A DNA stretch of 64,000 nucleotides from Muscardinus avellanarius (GCA_963383645.1 OY726560.1:66705823-66769822); one strand, 5' to 3'; numbered from the stretch's first letter, positions 53,311 to 63,817 are shown. Translations and numbers: made by a program. Notes: a model not told the origin generated them from the letters alone.

Positions 53311-53621
53311 ACCCATGTCTTTCAAGTGATGTTAAAACAATGAAAAGAAAACTGCCAATTGGAAAAAGTATTCCTAATATCTATAGCTAATGAAGGAATC
53401 TTATCTGTAATATATGAAGCGTTCCTACGAATCAACAGAAAAATGCACTCAACCCAATTTAAAACAATGGGCAAGGACTTAGGTAGGCATTTCATGAAAT
53501 AGAACATTAAAGTAACCAATAAACATATGATTAGGGTGTTCAAGTTTGTTAGCTGCCAGAAAAATACAAATTAAAATCACTGCACATCCACAGAATATCT
53601 TAGGTTAATAAAACTGACAGT

Positions 53622-54055
53622 AAGCCAGGTGTAGTGATACCGATAGCCCCAGTATTTGGGAAGCTGATAAAAAAGGATCACGGGTCTGAGGCCAGCCTCA
53701 ACAACCTAGTGAGAACCTCAGAAACATAGTAAGACCCCGTTTCAAATTAAAAACTAAAACAGGAGCCAAGCATGGTGGCACATGCTTGTTATCCCAGCAT
53801 TCGGGAGGATCATGGTTTATGGTCAGCTTTAGCTACTTAGTGAGGCCCTCTGCAACTATGTGAGACCCTGTTTCAAAATAAAGAATTAAAAATAGGGTTG
53901 GGGGTGTAGCTCAGAGGTAGAATGCCCCTGGGTTCCATCCCCAGTACCAAAAAAAAAAAAAAAAAAAAACACCAAAACAAAAACTAAAATAGATTGGGAG
54001 ATATATTTCAGAGGTAGATGTTCCTGCTTTCAATCTCCAGTACCATAAAAAAAAA
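53622..54055 (+). mobile_element. Old composite SINE, host of a C-type SINE
   Basis: The left half ends at aaattaaaaactaaaacag. The tRNA half (gattgggagatatatttcag) resumes after aaaaactaaaatag. Confidence 0.83.
53763..53975 (+). mobile_element. Composite SINE, C type, nested, with TSD
   Basis: The phrase aaaaactaaaa flanks the copy. The left half has lost a short segment after gcattcggga. Confidence 0.87.
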
Positions 54056-54166
54056 GAATAGTGCAATGGTGTTTATTGTTGATACTACTAAAAATTATAT
54101 CAGCTATTACTACTCTTTCTCATTCTGAGTATTATGAGTAATTATCACTTTTTAAATATATTTCCA

Positions 54167-54376
54167 ACTGGACATGGTGGGACACAGCTGAAATGCCAGT
54201 ACTTGGAAGTCCAAGACAGGAGGATTGCAGGTTTAAAAACATACTCAGCAAGTAGTGAGACTGTCAGTAACCTAGTAAGACCCTGTCTCAAAACAAAAAT
54301 TTAAAAGGGCTGGAGGTGTAGCTCAGAGGGAGAATACCCCTGGGTTCTATCCCCAGTATTGAAAAAAAAAAAAAAA
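54167..54376 (+). mobile_element. Composite SINE, O type
   Basis: Complete and diverged. The tail is a run of A. Confidence 0.83.
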
Positions 54377-54647
54377 TGGTAGGGCCCAAAATTCCAGTGC
54401 TCCCAAGTCCTGTATTCATTTATCTTTATGTATATATGTTTTGATTTTTTTTTCCCTTTAACCAACAGTTTTCACTGGTAAGTAGCAAGGTTCACCCTTA
54501 ACTAGCTGGTATAAATTCTCATGATAACAGGCTGCTAAAAGCAATAATGTAGAATTAAATTATCTATCTCCTTTGTCATTCATTTAAGAGAAATTGGAGA
54601 CTAGCCTAAGCAACTAATCAAAATTCTGTCCCAAAATTAAAGATAAA
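54377..54647. other. Unassigned AT-rich spacer
   Basis: Nothing recognised. Confidence 0.4.
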
Positions 54648-54847
54648 AGCCAAGCGTGGTAGCAAATACTTGTAATCCTAGTACTTAGGAGGCTGAGACA
54701 GGAGGATCACAGGTTTAAAGCCATCCTAGGCCAACTTTGTGAAGCCTTGTTTCCAAATAAAAAAATAAAAAGGGTTGGAGGTGCCGCTTAGAGGTGGAAC
54801 ACCCCCAAGTTTAATGCCCAGGTCCAATGCCTGGTACCCCCCAAAAA
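54648..54847 (+). mobile_element. Composite SINE, O type
   Basis: Both halves are present, with a small internal repeat in the tRNA part (taatgcccaggtccaatgcc). Confidence 0.8.
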
Positions 54848-55516
54848 AGTTCAGGGCGGCATCCCACATGCACCCTCTTGTTGAGACTTAAAATGGTGGG
54901 AGAAAAGTTGATGAATAATCCTCTACATCAGAGTCCTTCTGATGAATTTTCAAGACTTTATTCCTTTTAACAATCAAGCCAAAGATAGAGGAAAAATGAG
55001 CAGCAGGTTTCCCTGGATCCCTTGGTTTCACGTGCTCTCAGTGAGACCTCTTGATCCTCAGGAAGCTGACTTGTGAAGAAGTTCATTTCTGTACCACAGA
55101 GAGCATTTATGTAAAAAGAATTAATTAGTGCATTTCTACTATTCAAAAAAATGTCTATATCCAAGGTTTCGGAGAATTACCTTTGTACTACTTCAGATCT
55201 GGCAAATAAACAACCCAGTTTCTTTTTATAAGCACAGATAGCTAGAAGCAAAATTCTTTTAGTTATGGGTTGGAATTTCTCAAGGGAGAAATCAAAGGTT
55301 TTTGACTTTCAAAATTTGCCGGTGACCTAGGGGCAAAAAAGTTTAGAGCCTGTTTTCACCGATACTATATCCCGTGATACAATTGTGTACCTTTCTGCCC
55401 TTCTAGCCGACTCCCTTGTCCAGAGGTTCATGTTAATAAGAAGAGTACAGGGTGAAACCGAAATTCTTTTAAGTGGACACTCAGTCCACTTAAAATCTTA
55501 TCAAAAATCAATCTAA
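54848..55516. other. Unassigned non-coding sequence
   Basis: No repeat or gene recognised. A minus-strand AATAAA lies near 54960, but no coding frame goes with it. Confidence 0.4.
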
Positions 55517-55740
55517 GCTGGGTGTGGTGGCGCACGCTTGTAATCCCAGCATTCAGGAGGCTGAGACTGGAGGATCGAGGTTCGCGGACAGCCTCAGCTA
55601 CTTAGTGAGGCCCTCTGCAACTCAGTGAGACCCGGTTTCAAAATAAAGAATAAAAAAATAGGGCAGGAGATGTAGCTTGGAGGTCAAATGCCCCTGGGTT
55701 CCATCCCAGACCCGCAAAAAAAAAAAAAAAAAACAAACAA
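55517..55740 (+). mobile_element. Composite SINE, C type, with short TSD
   Basis: The phrase aatcaatct lies on both sides. The element is complete and well preserved. Confidence 0.9.
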
Positions 55741-56161
55741 CAATCAATCTTTGGCTTGGACATCTCTAAATTAAAGTAAAAACTAAAACCTCCATCTTTG
55801 AGGCCAAATAGAATTTAGCCAAGTCTCATTTTCCCCATGTTATCAGCTGGTGTGAAGATTAGTGTTGCCCATGGATCGCTCATCTATGACAGCACAAACC
55901 CAGGAGGGAGGCTCTCTGCAGCCGCCCCCAGCACAGGGTTTTGAAGACCAGAGGGGTGTTATGAATGTATCCTTTTCAATATCTTAAAATCAGTGCAGTC
56001 CAAAGAGTAAGCATGTTACTGCATTCTTAGAGACCATAATTTGTGCAAAAAATTAGTGTGTTGACATAGAGTAAGTGGGGTCTAAACATTCTAAGAAATT
56101 TGGGTTACATACCGAGTAGAAGAGGAGAAAGAAGTACACCATGATAGGATACGAAAACAAG
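55741..56161. other. Unassigned non-coding sequence
   Basis: Nothing recognised. Confidence 0.45.
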
Positions 56162-56780
56162 GAGTGAGGTAGAGTGGTGCACACCTGTTAGCTCAGTACT
56201 TGGGAGGCTCAGACAGGTGGATTCCAGGTCCAAGAGAAGCCTCAGCAAGTTGAGACTCTCAGCAACCTGAAGAGACTGTTTCAAAACAAAACATAAAAAG
56301 GGCTGGATTGAGTTGTTTTTTTTTTTTTAACTCAATTACATCATTTTCAGGGAAATGGATGGAATGGAGGACATTATGCTAAGTGAGATTAGTCAGTCAC
56401 AAAAAATAAGAAATCAGATGCTTTCCCTAATATGTGAGAGTTAGGGAGCATTGGGTCATAGGAGGAACTCTAGATGAAAAAGAAAATCCTATGGAGAAGC
56501 AAACAAGACAACCTAAAGGAGGAGAAAGGAGGGAGGAAGAGGAGAATCTCTAAAACACAATGTACTTAAACATATCGAAGTCAATCACTAAGCCGAGCAG
56601 GGGAGGGAGGGAAGGGGAGGGAATGGGGTGGGAATTGGGTAGGGGTTAAATCAGTGATGTGTGTATATGTCTACACACAAGTTTTACCCCAATATGATGT
56701 ATGAATATAATGTACCAATAAAAAAAAAGGGCTGGAGGTGTAGCTCAGTGGTGGAATGCCCTTGGGTTGAACCCCCAGTA

Positions 56781-56785
<5 letters not shown>
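56162..56785 (+). mobile_element. Composite SINE, O type, split by an L1 3' end
   Basis: The left half runs to aaaaagggctgga. The tRNA half resumes at aaaaagggctggaggtgtag. A TG repeat forms the tail. Confidence 0.87.
56308..56723 (+). mobile_element. 5'-truncated L1 inserted in a SINE, with 13-bp TSD
   Basis: TSD aaaaagggctgga at 56295-56307 and 56724-56736. It covers the last codons of ORF2 (about MDGMEDIMLSEISQSQK) and a 3' UTR of the HAL1-like lineage. A poly-T hairpin lies at its 5' junction. Confidence 0.88.

Positions 56786-56824
<39 letters not shown>
56784..56824. repeat. (TG)n microsatellite
   Basis: TG repeats at the tail of the split SINE. Confidence 0.93.
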
Positions 56825-56827
<3 letters not shown>

Positions 56828-56862
56828 CAAACAAGGGAAGGGAATCACTGATTAGGAATTTT

Positions 56863-57049
56863 CTTTTTGGTGGTACTGGGAGTGGAACCCAGGGGCTTTC
56901 TACCTCCGTGCTATACTCCCAGACTTATTTTATATTTTTATTTGGAAACAGGGTCTCACTAAGTAGCTGAGGCTGACTTCGAACCTATGCAACCTCCTGT
57001 CTTAGCCCCCCAAGCGCTGGGATTACAAGCGTGCGCCACCACGCCTGGC
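56863..57049 (-). mobile_element. Composite SINE, G type
   Basis: Complete apart from the second ctcactaag block. It ends gccaccacgcctggct. Confidence 0.88.
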
Positions 57050-57203
57050 TCCCAGCCCTACTTTTTTATTCTTTATTCTGAAACAGGGTCTTACTGAGTT
57101 GCAAAGGGCCTCACTAAGTAAATGAGGCTGTCCTCAAACTGCAGTCCTCCTGTCTCAACCTCCCAAATGCTGCGATTACAAGCGTGAGCCACCATGTCCC
57201 GTT
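57050..57203 (-). mobile_element. SINE fragment, C type
   Basis: Starts mid-element at cccagccctac (linker side) and runs through the 7SL half. It is probably the remainder of a copy interrupted by the previous SINE. Confidence 0.82.
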
Positions 57204-57521
57204 TTATACTTCATTTTGAAATAAAAACTGATGTGAAACCGCTGTATTCCAACACTATATTTCATTGATTTTTAAGATGCATGTTTTCTTCATTTTAATT
57301 ATCTCTGAAGTTGAAATATATCTTACTATTAGCGGCATCTTACAATTATAATTGTCAGCATTTTTAATAGTGGTACATAAAATAATAATGCATCTTGCAA
57401 TTAATCCTGCCTGAGATTCAATCAAGTATAGTAGATATAAATGCAGCTATTCCCTCAAGTGCCAAATAATTCTTCCAGGAGCAGTTATTTAACTATTTCC
57501 CTTGACTAAATGTTATAGATT

Positions 57522-57522
<1 letters not shown>
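57204..57522. other. Unassigned AT-rich sequence
   Basis: Nothing recognised. Confidence 0.45.
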
Positions 57523-57556
<34 letters not shown>

Positions 57557-57683
57557 GGGTCTGGGGATGGAACCCAGAGGCATTTGACCTCCGAGCTATA
57601 CCCCCTGCCCAATTTTTTTTTATTCTTCATTTTGAAACAGGGTCTCACTAAGTTGTGGAGAGCCTCATTAAGTAGCTGAGGCT
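57523..57683 (-). mobile_element. SINE part of a head-to-head fusion, C type
   Basis: T-run, tRNA half and linker, then the 7SL half stops abruptly at gtagctgagg. Confidence 0.85.
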
Positions 57684-57840
57684 TGTAATCCCCAAGCTTG
57701 GGAGGCAGAAACAGGAGGATCGCACAGGTTCCAAGCCAGCCTCTCTGGCTTAGAAGACCGTTTCCAAATAAAAATATAAAATAGGTCTGGGAGTGTAGCC
57801 CGGAGGTAGAAGGGTTTCCAGGAACCCCAGTATCACAAAA
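57684..57840 (+). mobile_element. SINE part of a head-to-head fusion, S type
   Basis: Begins at cttgtaatccccaagc, lacking the first 25 or so bases of the 7SL half. It then runs to cagtatcac and an (AAAT)n tail. Confidence 0.85.
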
Positions 57841-57912
57841 ATAAATAAATGAATGAATAAATAAATAATAAATGAATAATAAATGAAAAATAAATAAATA
57901 AATAAATAAATA
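57839..57912. repeat. (AAAT)n/(AATG)n microsatellite
   Basis: Tail of the fused SINE. Confidence 0.9.
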
Positions 57913-57999
57913 TTAGACCACCAAGCTCAGTGTGGATCTTGTTTGGATCCTGATGTGAACAAACCTCACTGTCAAAGATATTTTGGAGGTAAGTAGAAA

Positions 58000-58201
58000 T
58001 TTTTTTTTTTTTTTTTGAGGTACTGGGGATGGAACCCAGGGACATTCTACCTCTGAGCTCAATCCCCATCCCTAGTTTTTTTCCCAGAGTCTCACTAAGT
58101 GCAGAGGGCCTCACTAGGCAGCTGAGGCTGGCTATGAACCTGTGATCCTTTCTCAGCCTCCCAAGTGCTGGGATTACAAGTGAGTGCCACCACGCCCGGC
58201 C
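58000..58201 (-). mobile_element. Composite SINE, O type
   Basis: Both halves are present and the linker is lost (agtttttttcccagagtctc). It ends gccaccacgcccggcc. Confidence 0.85.
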
Positions 58202-58345
58202 AGTTTTCTAACTTTTAAAAGTTTTCTAACTTTTAACACTAATTAGATATTAGAAGATATGGAGAAATTACTGTTAACTTTTAAAAATTGTGGCAGTGGC
58301 ATTGGGATTTACCTTTTAAATCCCAATGTGATTTACTGTGATTAC

Positions 58346-58514
58346 AGGTTTGATGGTGCACACTTGTAATCCCAGTACTTGGGAGGCTAAGATAGAAGGA
58401 TCCAAGGTTCAAGGCCAGCCTCAGAAATTAGTGAGACCCTATGTCAAAAATAAAAACAAAATCGGGTTCCAAGTGTAGCTTGGAAGTAGAAGGCCCCTAG
58501 ATTCAATCCCTAGC

Positions 58515-58561
<47 letters not shown>

Positions 58562-58585
58562 ACATACATATACACACACACACAA
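58346..58585 (+). mobile_element. Composite SINE, O type, with (CA)n tail
   Basis: Diverged 7SL half (ggtttgatggtgcacacttg) and tRNA half. The tail at 58515-58585 is a CA repeat. Confidence 0.83.
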
Positions 58586-58854
58586 ATACTTAATGAAATA
58601 TTTATAAATTAAATGATATAATGTCTGAGATTTACTTTAAAAATAATCCAAGGAAGGAGTTGGGGGAGCAGGGCATGAAGATAAAAGAAGACTGTTAATA
58701 ATTGTTAATAATGGTATATAAAATAATTGTCATATGTCCATATGTCAATAATTGTTAAAGTAGGCAGTGGGTCTAGTCTCTCTGCTTCCATTTATGAATG
58801 AAAAACTTTAAAAACAATGTTTTGATTCTTGAGTGAGTAGGTTTTGGGGGGATT

Positions 58855-58855
<1 letters not shown>
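58586..58855. other. Unassigned AT-rich spacer
   Basis: A short repeat of taataattgttaata-like sequence occurs near 58694. Nothing else is recognised. Confidence 0.4.
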
Positions 58856-58885
<30 letters not shown>

Positions 58886-59066
58886 TTTTTGCAATACTGG
58901 GGTGGAGCCCATGGGCATTCTATCTCTGAGCTACACCCTCCCAGCTTTTGAAATAGGGTCTCACTGAGTTGCAAAGGGTCTCACTAAATAGCTGAGGCTG
59001 TCCATGAACCATGATCCTACTGTCTCAGCCTCCCAAATGTTGGGATTAAACCATCACGCCTCGGTG
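58856..59066 (-). mobile_element. Composite SINE, C type, with (TTTA)n tail
   Basis: The tail is an eight-unit TTTA repeat. The 7SL end has a small deletion (ttaaaccatcacgcctcggt). Confidence 0.85.
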
Positions 59067-59080
59067 AGGTTTTAATATAT

Positions 59081-59298
59081 GTCTTTTTTGGGGGGAAGTG
59101 GGTCTGGGGATGGAACTCAGGGGCATTCGGCCTCTGAACTATACCCCCTGCCCTACATTTTATTCTTTATTTTAAAACAGGGAATCACTAAGTTGCGAAG
59201 GGCCTCACTAAGTAGCAAAGGCTGTCTGCGAACCATGATCCTCTGGTTTCAGCCTCCTGAATGCTGGGGTTACAAGTGTGTGCTACCACGCCCAACTC
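59081..59298 (-). mobile_element. Composite SINE, C type, with short TSD
   Basis: The phrase aatatatg lies on both sides. Complete. Confidence 0.87.
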
Positions 59299-59385
59299 AA
59301 TATATGAAAATACTTCATATACTCATTAAATTATGTTAAGATAGATCTGAATTTTCTTCACTTATCTTCAAAATCTATGTACATG

Positions 59386-59570
59386 AGCCGGGCGTGGTGG
59401 CGCACGCTTGTAATCCCCGCGCTTGGTAGGCGGAGACAGGAGGATCACGCGGGTTCAAAGCCAGCCGTGCTGGCTTAAGAGACCCTGTTTCCAAATAAAA
59501 TATAAAAAAATAGGTCTGGGAGTGTAGCTGGAGGTAGAAGGGTTCCATCCCCAGTACCACAAAAAAAAAA
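59386..59570 (+). mobile_element. SINE, S type, with TSD
   Basis: TSD atgtacatga on both sides. The tRNA half is shortened to gaggtagaagggttccatcc. Confidence 0.9.
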
Positions 59571-59708
59571 TGTACATGAAATTTCTTACAAAATGTATTA
59601 ACTTATATGACATTTATTATTGAATGCCCATATTCACACATACTTGGAAACATTTACCAGTTTTAAATCCTAACACACAGATTTTTCTCCAGAAAGATAG
59701 AAAATATT

Positions 59709-59739
59709 CGTGTGTGTGTGTGTGTGCGCGCACGCACGT

Positions 59740-59777
<38 letters not shown>

Positions 59778-59805
59778 GCGCATGCGCGCGCGTGGTGTGT
59801 GTGGT
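59709..59805. repeat. (TG)n/(CG)n alternating tract
   Basis: Alternating purine-pyrimidine DNA with CGCGCACGCACG and CGCGCATGCGCGCGCG blocks between TG runs. Confidence 0.95.
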
Positions 59806-59998
59806 ATTAGCAACTGAACCCAGGGGCAGTCTACCTCTGAGCCAAACTCTCAGGCCTTTTTATTTTTTATTTTGAAGTAGGTTCTCACCGAGTCGCTGAG
59901 AATCTCACTAAGTTGCTGAGGGCTGACTGAACCCACAGTCCTCCTGTCTCTGCCTCCCAAATCCTTGGACTGCAGACATGCACTGGTGCTGGGCTGAC
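59806..59998 (-). mobile_element. Composite SINE, O type
   Basis: The tRNA half (ggtattagcaactgaaccca) and a diverged 7SL half. The alternating tract is at its tail. Confidence 0.8.
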
Positions 59999-60032
59999 AG
60001 AATATTTTCATGAGGCCAGGGCAGGGCTGAGT

Positions 60033-60110
60033 GTGGCAAGGTGACAGGAGACACTTGGGGTCCAGTTCTAGCTCTGCCACTAACACGCTCTTTAACACAG
60101 AGCAAATCTG
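60033..60110 (+). mobile_element. MIR relic
   Basis: The phrase ggggtccagttctagctctg is followed by ccactaacacgctc, matching the MIR core. Confidence 0.6.
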
Positions 60111-60149
60111 TTGAGTCCACTGTACTCCCAGCTCCCCTTTTACTGTTTT

Positions 60150-60313
60150 TTTCTTTCTTTTTTTTTTTTTTTTTTTTTTTTTTGGTGGTATTGGAGTTCC
60201 TGGAAACCCTTCTACCTCCGGGCTACACTCCCATACCTATTTTTCTATTTTTATTTGGAAACAGGGTCTTTTAAGCCAGCGAGGCTGGCTTCGAACCTGT
60301 GCGATCCTCCTGC
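60150..60313 (-). mobile_element. SINE, S type, truncated
   Basis: T-run and S-type tRNA half (ggtattggagttcctggaaa). The 7SL half stops at gatcctcctgcc. Confidence 0.86.
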
Positions 60314-60399
60314 CACTGTCTTTTACTGAATTATGATAATTTTAGTTGCTTTATCTTCTCTACAAGGTGTTTCAGGATCCAAATAGTAAATAGAAAAAA

Positions 60400-60575
60400 A
60401 AAATTTTTTTTGGTCCTGGGGATAGAACCCAGGGACATTCTACCTCCAAGCTATACCCCCAGCCCAATTTTTTTTTTCTTTATTCTGAAACAGGGTCTCA
60501 TTAAGTTGCCAAGGGCCTCACTCAGTAGCTGAGGCTGGCTGCAAACCTGCGATCCTCCTATCTCAGCCTCCCAAG
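60400..60575 (-). mobile_element. SINE, O type, truncated
   Basis: The tRNA half and most of the 7SL half. It stops at tctcagcctcccaag. Confidence 0.84.
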
Positions 60576-60579
60576 AAAA

Positions 60580-60807
60580 ATATTTATTTATTTATTTATT
60601 TATTTTTGTAGGTTTGGGGATGAAGCCCAGGGGCATTCGACCTCCGAGCTACACCCCATGCCCTATTTTTTATTCTTTATTTTGAAACCGGCTCTCACTG
60701 AGTTGCAGAGAGCCTCATTAAGTAGCCGAGGCTGTCCGCGAACCTCGATCCTCCAGTCTCAGCCTCCCGAATGCTGGGATTACAAGCGTGCACTACCACG
60801 CCCAGCG
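60580..60807 (-). mobile_element. Composite SINE, C type, with (TTTA)n tail
   Basis: Complete. The phrase aaaatattta flanks it. Confidence 0.88.
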
Positions 60808-61870
60808 TAAAATATTTATTTTTGCTTAATAAAGACTTATTGACCGGGCGTGGTGGCGTACGCTTGTAATCCAAGCATTTGGGAGGCTGAGACCGGAGGA
60901 TCGCGGTTCGCAGGTAGCCTCGGCTACTTAATGAGGCCCTCCCCAACTTAGTGAGACCCAGTTTCAAAATAAAGAATAAAAAATAGGGCAGGGGGTATAG
61001 CTCGGAGGTCAAATGCCTCTGGGTTCCATCCTCCGAACCTCAAAAAATAAATAAATAAATAAATAAATACTTATTGAGAATTCCTAGGATGGCAGTGATC
61101 TCCTCTACTTTGAAGGAGAAAGAGATACCATGGGAATAATTGAGAAATCACACACTACCCCAACCCCCCTGGCTGACACCAAGAGGAGGAAAGTCATCCC
61201 CCAAAGAGGGTGGGTCTTCAGTAGCCTTAATCCAAGAATGCTCAAGAGGACGGTGTACAGGGAGCCATTATACACTGGGGTTGGGATGGAGCGTGCTGGA
61301 CCTCTAGTTGACTTCTCTAAAACTGGAGAAAGAACACATCCACTTCCTCTCTGTGGTGAGCTCTTGGTTAGCAGGCTTGTTTCTTACCCTCGATGAGGCT
61401 GACACTTCCCCAGTTGGAACTTTCATCCTGTAGGTTGAGGCCAAGGTGCCAGCCTGGAGGTTGATCTGATTCCGTAACTGGCGGTTGTCTTGGAGATGCT
61501 CTGCGCAGCCCGGATCTCGCAGAGCTTGGTGTGGACAGGCTCTTGCTCAGTGCTTCCCAGCCTCACCCTCACCTGCACAGTCTTCAGCAGCTGTTCCTGC
61601 TTTGCTTTTTCCACCTACAACTAAGCCTGCTGGGCCTCCTGCTGGGCCACTTGTGGGGCTTCTGCAGCAGCTGTGTGCTCTCTGCTATGGCTCAGCTCTG
61701 TGATTGTCAGCTCTTGTCAGATCAGCGGGGGTACCTGGGCCTGCTGGGTGACCAGCTGTGAGGAATCGAACTTGGCCACCACACTCTTGAGAACCTCACG
61801 ACAGTGTCAGCAACACCAGCTCCTCATAGTCGAGCCTTAGGAGATGGAATATGTTGGGTGTCAGGTTCAA
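60808..61870 (-). pseudogene. PHB2P: PHB2 (prohibitin-2) processed pseudogene
   Basis: Intronless, decayed copy of the 3' two thirds of PHB2 mRNA. PHB2 forms ring complexes with PHB1 in the mitochondrial inner membrane. On the minus strand, from about 61865 down, it reads RLDYEELVL, then KFDSSQLVTQQAQVP, then VAQQEAQQA and VEKAKQEQLLKTVQ. IRAAQSISKTTA and a C-terminus matching the PHB2 end near 61390 follow. The 3' UTR continues to aggaattctcaataag near 61070, where AATAAA-like sequence and the old tail are cut by a SINE. Several frameshifts and stops occur and the normal stop codon is lost. The 5' third is absent. It is clearly dead. Confidence 0.85.
60844..61067 (+). mobile_element. Composite SINE, C type, inside the PHB2 pseudogene's 3' UTR
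   Basis: TSD acttattga directly before and after. Complete, with an (AAAT)n tail. Confidence 0.9.
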
Positions 61871-61935
61871 GGCTAGACAAGAATGAGGGACAGGGAGCAA
61901 AGTTTAATTCCAACATCTGCAAGAGTGGTGGTGGC

Positions 61936-62355
61936 AGCTGGGCGTGGTGATGCACACCTAGAATCCCTGTACTTGGGAGGCTGAGACAGGAGGTCGCAGG
62001 TTTGAGGATAGCCTCAACAAGTAGTGAGACTCGCATCAACCTAGAGAAACCCTGTTTCCAAATAAGAAATAAAATCAGACTGGGGAGTCGGGCGTGGTGG
62101 CACACACTTGTAATCCCCATGCTTGGGAGGATGAGACAGGAGGATCTCACAGGTTCGAAGCCAGCCTCAGCTACTGAGTGAGGCTCTCAGCAACTTAGTG
62201 TGACCCTGTTTCCAAATTTAAAAAAATAGGTCCGGGAGTATAGCCCAGAGGTAGAAAAGCTCAGGGCTACACACACAAAAAAAATCAGACTGGAGGTGTT
62301 GCTCAAAGGTAGACTACCTCTGGGTTCTATTCCCCAGTGGCATTAAAAAAAAAAA
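61936..62355 (+). mobile_element. Composite SINE, O type, host of a G-type SINE
   Basis: The left half ends at aaaatcagactgggg. The tRNA half resumes at aaatcagactggaggtgttg. Confidence 0.87.
62088..62274 (+). mobile_element. Composite SINE, G type, nested, with 12-bp TSD
   Basis: TSD aaatcagactgg on both sides. The tRNA half is shortened. Confidence 0.9.
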
Positions 62356-63595
62356 AAAAAGTTTGACAACCAAAGGACAGACTGAAAGTGTTATTTGTAG
62401 GGGAGGGGTATGCAAGCCATACAAAAGATCTCCAAGTTTGTGAGTTTTTAGCCCAGCCTGCAGTGAGAGGGTGCTAGCTTCTCAAGGTCTAAACGGAAGG
62501 GAGTTATCTTCAGTGCGTCACAGAGCCGAGGGAGCTGGCTCCTCGGGGTTGAAACAGTAGGGAATAATCTCCAGCACAGTACAGTATGAAATGGGAGGGT
62601 GTTATGTTTAGCACAGTACAGCATTTGTGACAGAATGGAAAAAAATCTTCAAGGGCAACTGCCCAGGAAAGATTAAGTAGCATTGGGTTTTGTCCCAACA
62701 CTGGGGAGTTCCTGGACATTGGGGACAGCCCACGCGGGAAAATGTTCACCGTCTGTGGATCTTTGAAGCCTGTTGGGAGATTTTTTGAGGTCTGGCTTGA
62801 ATGTCATAGATAATGGAGTACTGGAACCATAATGGGTTCTGCAGTGAAGCCCCTCAGCCAGGATGGTGTCCCCATGCATGCCACTGATCCAATTAAAGGA
62901 GAATACTACAGGCCCCCGCACAAGCCCCGGTAGCATCGTCAGCGCTGGGCCCATGCACTGGGCCTGCGGCCAGCATCCCACCAAGTCCTTTAAGTTCTGG
63001 GCCATCTCTGGTCCTGAGGCCAGTGGCACCAGAGGTCAAGGAGGGGGTGCTCACCCGCCTCTACTCCACTCCACTGTGGAGAGTACACCCTGCGCTCAGG
63101 GTTCAGGCCACAGTGCTCCAAAGAGAGGTAAGATAGTTGGTTTTTCAAGTGCTTTTAATAGGAAGCCTTCAATAAAATGTTCTCAGATTAGGATCTCAGC
63201 AGTATCAACATGGCAGCAAGAAGAGGGGGAAAAAAATCCATCATCTAGCTGTGTTTTGCTGTGTGACAACAGATAACCCAGCTGGGCTGAAGTTCTCACT
63301 GACTTGTCCAAAGGGGCAGGTGGCTCAGTCCCACTGCCACAGCCCGGGGCCCCACAGGAAGCCAGGCACTGGGCCGGGTTGCCAGCATCGTGTTGTGCTG
63401 CTCTGCAAGGTCCAACTGACCACTAAAGAGGCTGTGGGAAGAGAAGGCATGGGAAGGTTCAACACAAAGACCGGACAGAGATGCCAAAAGCCCCGCAGCA
63501 GGAAGCTGCATTAATAGCAAGTCAGAAGCCCCTGCTCCACTGGGTCCGCTGTATATGTTGTTAGAGTTCACAAGAGGTTTAAGAATTGGATACAC
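62356..63595. other. Unassigned GC-rich, repeat-poor sequence
   Basis: The longest SINE-free stretch near the right end. Short frames on both strands (to 137 codons) show no known domain. I cannot tell pseudogene, LTR and single-copy DNA apart. Confidence 0.4.
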
Positions 63596-63702
63596 CAGGC
63601 GTGGTGGTGCTCGCTTGTAATCCCCGTGCTTGGGAGGCGGAGACAGGAGGATTGTGCTTGTTCGGAGCCAGCCTCGCTGGCTTAAGAGACCCTGTTTCCA
63701 AA

Positions 63703-63756
<54 letters not shown>

Positions 63757-63817
63757 GTCTGGGAGTGTAGCCCAGAGGTAGAAGGGCTTCCAGAAACCCC
63801 AGTACTGCCAAAAAAAC
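63596..63817 (+). mobile_element. Composite SINE, S type, with (TA)n linker
   Basis: Complete. About 44 bp of TA alternation (63712-63755) lies exactly between the 7SL and tRNA halves. Confidence 0.9.

Larger units (their letters stand above)
52195..53621 (+). mobile_element. Old L1 ORF2 fragment, split by SINEs
   Basis: Pieces at 52195-52285, 52385-52770 and 53315-53621. Markers are taagctaggaatagaaggat, tgggtcctagccaatgctat, tgggcaaggacttaggtagg and aaatacaaattaaaatcact. They run collinearly through RT to the C-terminal part of ORF2. Confidence 0.72.

Noticed and set aside
62863..63276. 137-codon frame in the GC-rich stretch
   Set aside because: A minus-strand frame of similar length overlaps it and neither shows a known domain. 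GC-rich DNA gives such frames by chance.
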